Shown: in pieces, positions 55,999 through 64,000 of the stretch
Layout of the letters: every line of letters begins with the position of its first letter
Numbering within the stretch: position 1 is the stretch's first letter
Source: Pedinophyceae sp. YPF-701
Lineage: Eukaryota; Chlorophyta; Pedinophyceae
Direction of reading: 5' to 3'
DNA length: 64,000 bases
Assembly: GCA_916048055.1 (NCBI GenBank)
Contig: CAJZHL010000003.1
Coordinates: 2,131,763-2,195,762, forward strand
Made by a program: the position numbers and the translations under genes
The notes under the pieces: model-generated
Told to the model about the DNA's origin: nothing
The model's database searches: none
The model's input: only the letters and a program-made list of their open reading frames with translations

Positions 55999-57283
55999 AT
56001 GGCTGCCCCGAAAGGGAAACTGAGGCTGGAGGTTCGCTCGGTGTACATACCTTACATCCACTCGATTGAGACGGACAAGCTGCAGTCCGAGCTGCGAGTC
56101 GACTACGATTTCTTGTGGAAAGCATCCGAGGAAGAGCTCGAGCGTTTCCGTGAGAACCCGTTGGAGTACAAGCCCGACTTCACGCCCAGCGTCGTCCTCC
56201 AGAATGGCTGGGAGCTCACCGTGGAGAACGTCAAGTTCGCCAACGGCAACGAGTACGAAATCGAGCCCAACGGGAAGAACAAGATGCGCATCAAGGTGTA
56301 CGGGACCTTCATCCAGAACTTCGACCTCAGGGAGTTCCCGTTCGACGAGCAGGTGCTCGAGATCAACCTGACGCTGGCCTTCATGAGCGCCGACGATATC
56401 TTCTTCTCAGAGGAGGAGGGCAACACCGGCAACACCACATGCGTCCTCACCGACTTCACGAGCCTCCCAGACTGGCACCTGGTCCGCGCGGGAACGCATC
56501 CGTACGTCAAGGACAACTTCTGGTACCTCAAAACAAGCATTTACGTCAGGTCCGGGCAGCTGTCCACACACACACACACTTTCCCGCATTGGCCGCATCT
56601 CTCAGGCGTGAACCGGTCCGCGCGTCACACGCTTGAGCACCCCGTGCCCGGCCCACCACAGGCGTCGCGCGCGAGGATTCGTCGTCCGCAGCCTGCTCCC
56701 CACTGGCCTGATCACGTGTTCGTCGCTGACGTACTATGCCACGGACCCGTCCGCCGCCGACGTGCGGCTCAGCGTCCTCGGCACGGTGCTCCTGACGCTC
56801 GCGGCGCTGCAGTTTGCCATGACGACGTACCTGCCGATGACGCCGGACCTCACGTTCGCGGACGAGTACATCACAGCGTCCTTCGTGGTGACGTTCGGCG
56901 TCCTGGTGATCACGTCGCTGGTCGCGAAGTTCGACACCGAGGGCTACATCGGGAACATCGAGGAAGTCGACGACATGTCGTTCGTCGGCGTCACAGCCGT
57001 CATGATCATCCTGCAGGTCTACTACATCTGCAGGGGCTACTACTTGTACCGGCAGGACCTGGACACGCGGAAGCGCGACGAAGACGGCGACATCTCGCGC
57101 TTCTCCGGCCAGAACGAGGACGTCACGTCGAAGGGCTTCGTCGACATTCTGGCGAAGCCGGGCGCCAGGAAGCCGTGGTTTGCGCACAGCCAACGCCATC
57201 TCGCGACGCAGACGACGAAGCGCAGGCGGTCCGCGGCCGCAGCGGTGCAGCCGCTGCCGCAAGTCGTGCGAGGCGCGCAGTAG
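55999..57283 (+). CDS. Cys-less pentameric ligand-gated ion channel
   Basis: Two exons (55999-56549 and 56662-57283) give 390 residues. The extracellular beta-sandwich includes the canonical FPFDEQ motif, but both Cys-loop cysteines are absent (the second position reads EQVLEI), as in bacterial family members. Four membrane helices follow: LLPTGLITCSSLTYYA (M1), RLSVLGTVLLTLAALQFAMT (pore-lining M2), YITASFVVTFGVLVITSLVA (M3) and FVGVTAVMIILQVYYICRG (M4). The M3-M4 loop is very short, again as in bacteria. Unusually, ~90 residues follow M4, rich in charge. The first residues lie already in the ligand-binding domain, so the signal peptide is probably on an unplaced upstream exon. Ligand and ion selectivity unknown. 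Confidence 0.88.
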
Positions 57284-57683
57284 AGCGCAGGGGCTTTTTC
57301 TCCAGAAATCAGCGGCGGTAGACCTGCGGACGTCTCTCGCGTCTTTTGCTGGCACACGCGCCGCTGCAAGGGACTCCGGGACCAGCGCAGCACAGCGGAC
57401 GCACGGCCCGCGCACGGCAGAGCTGCCTCCCGAGGCTCCGACGCCAGCGCCCGCGCCCTTGTGTGAAGCAACAACAACGATCACACGATTGCGCCTTCTA
57501 GCTAGCTATGCGTCATGCCACGGGCACACAGGGCTCCGCGAAGCATCATGCTGCCTCAGTGCACGGCCCGCTGCCCGTCGAGCTGCCCGTCGAGGGCCAC
57601 GCGCGCACTGCTGCTGGGTCAGCGCACGTTGTCAGAGGGGATGCCAACAGCCCCCCCCGTTCGCCCGCCTCGACCGCCGCCGA
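57284..57683. other. Convergent intergenic region
   Basis: 400 bp between the stops of the channel gene (+) and the coiled-coil gene (-). No gene is supported. Confidence 0.5.
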
Positions 57684-59201
57684 TCACGCCCCGCGGTACC
57701 CGCGGCTCTCGACCTTGCGCTGCCCGCGCGGCGCCTGCCCTATCGCCCCCAGCGAGGGCAGCGCCCGCCCAGCGGACTGCATCCGCAGCTGCAGCTCCGC
57801 CTCGAGCTGGTCGGCGGCGTCGCGCGCCGAGGGCACCGCCGCCGCCAGGAACCGCGCGACCACCTTGGCGCCGCGCAGCTGCGGCCCGCCGTGCCCGCAG
57901 TTGCACCGGTGCGCCCAGCAGCGGTCCACGTCGATGCCCTCGGCGTCCGCCCACGCCGCGAGCTGCTCGTCCGACGGCACCGCGATCCCCAGCTGCGCCA
58001 GCACGTCGGCGTGATCCATGGCCCGCCGCAGACACAGCACGATTTCCGAGTCCCCCACCGACACCATGTTGGCCATGCCGACCACGCGCGTCTGGTCCGC
58101 GAGCACGCGCAGGAGCGCGCGGACCTGCGAGCGCCGGCCGTGGTACGCGTTGCGCGGCGCGGCCTCGCCGTCGGAGGCCGGCGCGACGCCCTCGCTGGCC
58201 GTGTCGCCCGAGCCCGGGTGCGCGGGTCCGGGCTGCGGCGCCCCCGCGGTCGGCACGTCCGGGGTGGCGGGCTGCGTGGTGACCGCGTTGCCGGGCGGGA
58301 AGACGGCGTGGTGCGCGTGCGCCTCCGGGACCTCCCACCCGTCGAGCGAGTAGGCGTGGGGCGGTTCGGCGCACTTGTGCTGCGTGGCGTACGCGGGCGT
58401 CGCGTCTGCCCCCCCCTGCTGCATCTGCCGCTGCTCGTGGTACTGCCAGAGCCCCTGGAGCGCCTCGAGGTTCTCTCGTCGCTGCCGCTCGGCGTGCTGC
58501 TGCTCCTGCAACGACCGCTCCACGCCAGCCTGGTCGCTCGCGCGAGCCTTCTGCGCGTGCGCCGACTGGAGCCAGGAAAGCAGCGACTGCCTCTCCATGG
58601 CCTCGCCCGTCTGCAGCGCCCCAGCGGCGCCCGCGGCTGCCCCCATGGCCCCAGACCCACTGCTGTTGGCGCGCGCCTGCATCTCGTCGCATCTTTTGGC
58701 CAGGGCCGCGATCAGCTCGCCCTGTAACGCCACGTCTGCCTTCAGCTTCGCGTTCTCGCGCTCCAGTTCCAAGCAGCGGTTGTAAAGCGCCGAGCGGTCA
58801 GCCCGCAGCGGGATCGCGGCAAGCGCCGCGCTCAGAGAAGGCCCGGACGCGGGCTGGCCCCACGACGCGACGCCGTTCTGGACCGTGCCGCCGTTGGCCT
58901 GCAAGTGGAGCCCAGCATCGCCACGCCCCGGCAGACCCGTGACCGCGTTCTGCAACAAAGCGGGCGTGCCGGTGCGTCGGCTCGGGCGCGTCTCCGGGGG
59001 CGCAACGCCGTCGAGCAGCTCGTGGTGCGACGCGTGTGCGGCGCGCGCGGAACCGGGAGGAATTCCGGGCCCCACGGCGCCGCATCAGCACCCGCAAGCA
59101 ATTCAACTGGACCGCCCCACGAGGGCGCACGGCGCCCTATCACGCACCTGCTGGCCACGCGCCGCCACGGGCTGCGCTTGCTGGTGACTGTAGTACGCCA
59201 T
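57684..59201 (-). CDS. Uncharacterised coiled-coil protein
   Basis: Not recognised. The best model joins a short exon 59201-59148 (ATG; MAYYSHQQAQPVAARGQQ) to a long exon 59018-57684 in phase 0, 462 residues. The acceptor would be GAG rather than CAG, so the junction is tentative, but the long exon has no acceptable ATG of its own. A leucine-heptad coiled coil (YNRCLELERENAKLKADVAL, about 58780-58720) and a Gln/Glu/Arg-rich helix follow; the C-terminal ~150 residues (RSQVRALLRVLADQTRVVG onwards) look folded and contain a CNCGHGG turn. The heptads recall a leucine zipper but no basic DNA-binding region precedes them. Confidence 0.6.
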
Positions 59202-60155
59202 GCCGTCGCGGTCACGCCGGTCGCGCGCTGCTCACGCGCGTCGGGCCCCCAAATCTCCCCGGAAGCCTCTAGCGCAAGACCTGCGCGCCGCCTGTCGCGC
59301 TGCGCGCCGCGGCCGCAGCCCCGTGCCCTGGATCGACCTTCCAGGGATTCCGGGGCGGACGGTCCGGCCCCAGGGGCCGCCAGATTGCGACCACGCCCGC
59401 CTCTCTCTCTCGAGCCACAAGGCCCGCGGGTGCACGCGTGGCCTGTCCGACAACGTCAAGGTGCGCCAACCAAACAGCTCAAAACTGCTCCACCCGTCAA
59501 TCCGCGCACGCCCAAGGCGCCGCACGCCCCCCCTGGCCGCTACCCCTCCCCCCATACACACCACCTCACTTGCCCTAGTGGGCCCCCTAGGGCCTTGGGG
59601 CACCGCGGCCCACTGCGCCCGCCTGCGCCGCGCCCCGCGGCCGCACCTCCCGCGGCGCAGCTGTGCCGCCGCGCGACCTCGCCACCCGTCCCGACGCCAC
59701 CCGTCATTTGAGACCAGACGGCATGTTGTTGTTGTTTGTCGGCACCGTCGACACGGAGATGAAAAGTCGCACTGTGCGAGCCGGCAGGACCGCCGGGCGG
59801 CTCGCGTGGGGCGCCGTGGTCGTCGCGAAGAGCCCTGCGGTGCGCGTGAGACCCCCCGGGCACGTCTGTTTGGGTCCTGACATCCATCCAGTGGCGCGCG
59901 TGGGTGCGGAACAGCGTTCGCGGCCGCGATGCCGCTGCGCGACCATCGCGCGCGGGGTGCCTGCGGCGGGGCGCGTGCGTGGACTCCCGACGGTCTCGAG
60001 CGGGCCGTGGTCGGACTGCGCTGGTGCAGTCTGGCAGAGGTTGGCGCGGGGCTGACAGGCGCTGCGGACGGCCGAGCGCTGGCGGGCTGATTGCGTGTCG
60101 TCGGGATGTGGGCGACGAGAACGTCGCGCTGGTGCTGTCGCGACGGGCGCTCTGT
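59202..60155. other. Intergenic region
   Basis: About 950 bp between the coiled-coil gene (-) and the pirin gene (+), with no recognisable domain. Promoters of both genes should be here. Confidence 0.45.
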
Positions 60156-60552
60156 ATGCGGGCCCGAAGCGCCCTGCCTTCGCTGAGCCTACCTGGCTTG
60201 ATCGTCGCTAGCTTGTTGGTTTTGACGGGCGTATTCTTCTACCTACAGCACAATATCGGCACAAAGATCACCCTGGTTGAAGAATCTGTCCGAGCGGGCC
60301 CGCGGGACATGGCCAGCGCCCCTCAGCCAGGCCCTCTATCATCATCCGTGAACCCCACAGCGGCTCCCACGACGCGGGCTGCGCGCAGCGCGATGAAGGG
60401 AGCGGCAATCCGCGCCCTGAAGCCCCTGAGCTTCCCGTTCCAGACCCAGGCACGTTCCCCGACGTGCATTCCCTGGCCCTCTTCCAGGTCTGACGGGGTC
60501 CTCCCGCGATGCGCTGGCAAACGCATCCGGCCTGCGATCGAATGCGCCGCAG
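60156..60552 (+). other. Possible N-terminal membrane-anchor exon of the pirin gene
   Basis: An ATG at 60156 opens a frame whose start (MRARSALPSLSLPGLIVASL and a continuing hydrophobic stretch) would be a membrane anchor. Its frame does not join the first certain pirin exon directly, and no single splice solution is convincing. A different frame ending SLALFQ at a GTCTGA donor (about 60498) could be the exon immediately before pirin. Both are tentative. Confidence 0.3.
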
Positions 60553-61945
60553 TCGCCCTTCCTGTTCGCGGTGTACCACCTCGATGCGTACCCCGAGGGA
60601 ATGAAGGACCCTGACGGCACGCCCAACATGCGCGTCAACCGCCCGCTGCACAACCACAACATCGGCGCGGACTTCCACCACCCGGACGGGTGGAGCATGT
60701 ACCACGGCATGTCGGGGATTCCCGGCTTCCCGCAGGCAAGCAGGCCGCGCATGCACCTACGCGCGCCGTGCACACCAACCCCATCCGTCGCACCCTTTCT
60801 GCACGCCCGCCGCTCCCCCGCACGGCGTGAGTATGAATGTGCCCGGCCCCCTCGCAGCATCCGCACCGGGGGTTCGAGACGGTGACGGTGTGTCGCACGG
60901 GCCTGGTGGACCACCACGACTCCTTGGGGTGCGCGGGGCGCTTCGGGAACGGCGACGCGCAGTGGATGACGGCGGGACGCGGGGTGTCGCACAGCGAGAT
61001 GTTCCCCTGCGTCAACACGGACGCCCCGAACCCCCTCGGTGCGCACTCCGCGATGCACGCACGATGTCTCAGCGCCTCGCAGGACGTGCCTCTCACCGCG
61101 CCCCGCGCCCCTCGCGCCGCAGATCTGTTCCAGATCTGGCTGCTCCTCCCCGCGGCGAAGCGCATGGTGGAGCCGTACTTCACGATGCTGTGGGGGGAGA
61201 AGCTCCCCAAGGTGGAGGGGGGGGGAGTCAAGGTGGCGGCGATCGCGGACGGGGCGCGCATGCTCGGCGAGGACGCCGCGCCGCCGCCGCCGCCCCCGGA
61301 CTCCTGGGCGCACGACCCCGCCAACGAGGTCGCCATCCTCACCATCACGCTCCAGCCCGGCAGCTCCTGGACGATCCCGCCAGCCTCCAAGGTGCGCGCA
61401 CGCGAGCTCCCGCGCGACGCGTTTGCAAGCCACGCGGCCGGACCCCTCCTAGATCGCGGACGGCGGTGCGGTCGCGTCACGTTGCAGGGCGTGAACCGCA
61501 GTTTGTTTTTCTTCAAGGGCGACAAGGTTGACGTGGACGGGAAGCAGCTGGACGCCCACGCGAACCTGCACCTGGACCCGGCCGCGGAGTGCGCGGTCAG
61601 CAACAGCGGCTCGGCGCTCGCGGAGCTGCTCCTGCTCCAGGGCAAGCCCGTGACCGACCCCACCGTGCAGCGCGGGCCCTTCGGTAAGCGACGAGCCGGC
61701 CGCATGCCAACCACCAATGACACACTGCGGCGCTGAGCTACGTGCGAGACGGACGCGTTGCGAGACGTGTTAGTTGCGATTCCGCGTTTGCAGTGATGGG
61801 CAGTGACGCGGAGATTCAACAGGCGTTCATGGACTACCGCATGGGCAAGTTCGGCGCGTGGCCGTGGCCCACGGACGACCCGGTGGCGCCCGCGAACGAG
61901 ACGCGCTTCGCGAGGTACGCGGACGGGCGCGTCGAGCGGCCGTAG
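60553..61945 (+). CDS. Pirin-family protein (bicupin)
   Basis: Exons 60553-60735, 60858-61038, 61123-61391, 61488-61683 and 61794-61945 join with consistent phases, about 326 residues plus an unplaced N-terminus. Pirin hallmarks are SPFLFAVYHLDAYP, PGFPQHPHRGFETVT with two metal-binding His, and QWMTAGRGVSHSEMFP with the third His and the Glu ligand, so the N-terminal cupin should bind iron. The C-terminal cupin follows (ILTITLQPGSSWTIP, then SLFFFKGD). The first certain intron starts with GC (CAG/GCAAGC at 60736), the textbook GC-donor form, and only this split gives the conserved FPQ-HPHRG junction. Pirins act as transcription cofactors or quercetinase-like dioxygenases; role here unknown. 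Confidence 0.92.
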
Positions 61946-62406
61946 GCTTGTGCGCGTGTGATGCGATGGGTGTAGCGCGGGAGATGCGACGCGGCTTCGA
62001 AACGCCGCAGGAGCTGCGACGGCGGGTGCGGGTGCGGCCGCCCGCACCGAGTGTTGGCGGAGAAACGCTTGTCAGACGCACGGCAGGCCCCCTCCTAATG
62101 GGGGTGTAAATGAGCTCGTGGTTGCGTGCGGGGCCTTGGGCTGTGGCGGGGACGCTTCTCGTGCACAGTTCCATGCGGTCGATTGCAGCGACGGAACGGA
62201 TTGCGCACCAGCCGCCCCGCATTGTCCGTGGCGAAGTGCCAGGTGCTTGGGGTGGGCGTCTGCGGGAGACGACACGACCGCGCAAGTTCTCACGATAGCT
62301 GTGCGCATGATGCTGAAATCAAGCGTCTGTGCGCGATAAGCTGGGCGAACAAGGGCTGAAACGGCGCCTGCAGTCCAACGAGGAGGGGAGGGGACAGCAA
62401 CGGCGC
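61946..62406. other. Intergenic region or 5' part of the Sel1-like gene
   Basis: Short open frames only. The frame of the next gene is open back to about 62329 without an ATG, so its true start may lie in an upstream exon here. Confidence 0.4.
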
Positions 62407-62725
62407 ATGGGCGCGACTCCGCTGGGGCTGGTTGTCCAGGATTGCGTGGCGCGCTGGTTTCGGGAGTATCTAGAGGTGCGTCTTGGGCCACGGAGAGCCT
62501 GCGCGCCCCACACGTCTGTCGTGCGCGGTGCTGAACTCTGCACGCCGCACGCCGGTGCAGAGCGCGCTGATGGGGGAGTGGGAGGCGATGATGATGGTCA
62601 GCCAGATGTTTAGGACGGGGTACGGCACCAAGGTAGACGTCGAGGCAGCGGACATCTGGCGGGAACGGGGCGTGCAGGCTGCAAAGAAGAAGTCCATCAA
62701 GGTCCCCGACAACATGTGGCGATAG
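62407..62725 (+). CDS. Short Sel1-like repeat protein
   Basis: Two exons (62407-62475 and 62561-62725) join in phase 0. The product is short, about 77 residues from the first in-frame ATG and longer if an upstream exon exists. After QDCVARWFREYLE comes one unit resembling a Sel1 repeat (ALMGEWEAMMMVSQMFRTGYG, then VDVEAADIWRERG): the spacing of the small residues, Met/GYG turn and Trp fits the repeat. It ends in a Lys-rich KVPDNMWR tail. Sel1 units usually scaffold protein complexes. The call is moderate because only one unit is seen. Confidence 0.55.
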
Positions 62726-62908
62726 CGAGCAACGCCGGTCGCAGCCCTCTGCAGGGACGCAAGCGATCCCCCCCTCGCGTCGCTGACGCGGTTGTCCTCC
62801 ACGACCGCGTCGCACGTGACTACAGTAGCATTTGAGAACCCGGCGCAGTCCGCCACGTCGTCACAGGGCCCGTGTCACAGCACGCTAGCACGGCGCGTTT
62901 TCGAGCCG

Positions 62909-64000
62909 CTACAGGCCCACGTGCCTGCGGGGCGTCCGCGCCGGCGTGGCCTTGGCCCCGGCCGGGCGCATCCCCGGCGTGACAATGGCGCCCCGCTCCG
63001 CGTCGCGCTTCTCGCTGCGCTTGGCCTCCTCGTCCTCCCTGCGCTTCCTCCGGATCTCCTCCACCTGCGCCATCTGCGACTCCATCTCCTTCTTGTGCTC
63101 CGACTGCTGCCTGCGGGCCTCGGCGCGCGTGGTGCCCGCCATCTTGATGGAGAAGAACATCGGCCCGAGCTCCGCGAGCCACTCGGGCTCCACCGCGCTC
63201 ACGCACTGCATGTACCTGCGGCGGCCGAGGAGCGCGAACGACCGGTGAGCGCTCGCCACATACGGTGTTGCACTGCGTCAGGGGGGGCGGCGTGCTCTTC
63301 GTGGCGGTGCGGGGGCGGCGCGCGCACTCTTTGCTGGTGAAGACGAGCTCGTGGTACACGACGTAGTCCGGGGTGTATCCGAGGCCGTAGAGCGCCGACG
63401 AGGGGTGCAGGTGGCACGGCATCCCCGTGCGCGCGTTGCTGTACTCCCCGATGCCCTTGAGCTTGCCGGCGTTGTGGAAGTACGCCGCGCAGATCGCCTT
63501 GCGGATGATGTCCTGCGGGCACGTCGCGGGGCGCCGCGCGTCGGCACGCGCCCACCACGGCAACGTCCTGCCGCATGGCACAAGGGGCCTCAGTGGGTCG
63601 GGCACGCACCCAGTTGCCGCCGCACGTCGTCAGCGGCAGCTTCTGCTGCTTCATGAGGTCGGCCAGCTGCTGCCGCACCTCCTTGGCCTTCTTCAGCCCC
63701 TTGGCTTGCAAGAAGTGCTGGTTGCACCTGCACGCGCGACACCCAGCCGCCAGACACGTTTCGACCCACGCGGCGCGCACGGGCATGCAGCGGCACGTCG
63801 GGCGCGGCGGACGCGCGCGCTCACCAGTCGGAGCGGTACCCGTTGGCCTTCCACTGCTGGTACACGTTGAGCATGGTGAGGTGGTCCGACTCGGGGACGA
63901 AGAACTTCTCGCGCGCGGCGTCGCTCTCCTCCGCGCGGTCGGGCGGCCGGAACCACACGGGCGGCACGCTGAGCATGCTCACGATGGTCAGCACCTCGTT
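62909..64000 (-). CDS. PRP16: PRP16/DHX38 pre-mRNA splicing DEAH helicase, C-terminal part
   Basis: This ATPase remodels the spliceosome for the second splicing step. Only the C-terminus is inside the window: exons 64000-63825 (continuing beyond the edge), 63727-63610, 63512-63328 and 63215-62909, all in phase. The helicase-associated and OB-fold regions match PRP16 closely: [85 protein letters not shown] and [13 protein letters not shown]. The Glu/Lys/Arg-rich coiled tail ends in [10 protein letters not shown], paralleling the TPRRTPARFGL end of human DHX38, which separates it from PRP2, PRP22 and PRP43. The catalytic domains lie outside the window. Confidence 0.95.

Noticed and set aside
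57684-59201. bZIP transcription factor
   Set aside because: There are heptad leucines but no basic region with the Asn/Arg pattern in front of them.
1-64000. Bacterial-style operon, CRISPR array or defence island
   Set aside because: Genes are intron-bearing and eukaryotic, with separate promoters; no spaced short repeats were seen.

Overview
This is a nuclear window of about 70% GC from a eukaryotic alga. Almost every recognisable gene is cut by short GC-rich introns, and the open frames alone do not give the genes; I rebuilt gene models by hand from splice sites and protein-family continuity. Three near-identical early light-induced proteins (ELIPs) with a stromal-type transit peptide lacking a signal peptide point to a primary green plastid. 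A Tctex1 dynein light chain suggests dynein-based motility or ciliary transport. I cannot name the species; a GC-rich unicellular green alga (prasinophyte or other early green lineage) fits best.

Layout. 1-6.8 kb is repeat territory: a 116-bp direct repeat, a 5'-truncated chromodomain-bearing Ty3/gypsy pol fragment, and an opposing, frame-broken non-LTR retrotransposon. 7.3-31 kb is a gene-dense block: an MscS-like channel (-), a large cyclic-nucleotide-binding-domain protein (+), an FCP1-type CTD phosphatase with an RS/RGG tail (-), SAICAR synthetase (+), an ornithine-type mitochondrial carrier (+), an unknown protein (-), the Tctex1 dynein light chain (+) and a PP2C phosphatase (+). 31-38 kb holds the three ELIP copies. 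The copies appear identical over exons, intron and flanks, but sit in diverged spacers; one spacer carries a 5'-truncated LINE fragment with a 6-bp target-site duplication and a ~200-bp MITE-like insert. The array stops abruptly at 38,046, near a Penelope-like reverse transcriptase (38.2-39.8 kb).

40-64 kb returns to dense genes: a UhpC/organophosphate-type transporter with a plastid-like leader (-), a CotH-like protein (+), a glutathione S-transferase (-), SAMHD1 (+) with a changed metal-ligand residue, cullin-4 (+), a membrane-anchored methyltransferase-like protein (+), a Cys-less pentameric ligand-gated channel (+), a coiled-coil protein (-), pirin (+), a short Sel1-like protein (+) and the C-terminus of the spliceosomal helicase PRP16 (-, running off the window).

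The genes do not form one pathway. They cover light stress (ELIPs), nucleotide metabolism (SAICAR synthetase, SAMHD1), transport, signalling (PP2C, cNBD, channels), protein turnover (CUL4) and RNA processing (FCP1-like, PRP16). The most distinctive signals are the ELIP array with its homogenised genes and dated insertions, the four GC-AG introns fixed by protein continuity, the GTGCG-type donor consensus, the Pro-for-His change in SAMHD1 and the algal Cys-less ligand-gated channel. I found no evidence of a wholly novel system such as a defence island or a biosynthetic cluster.
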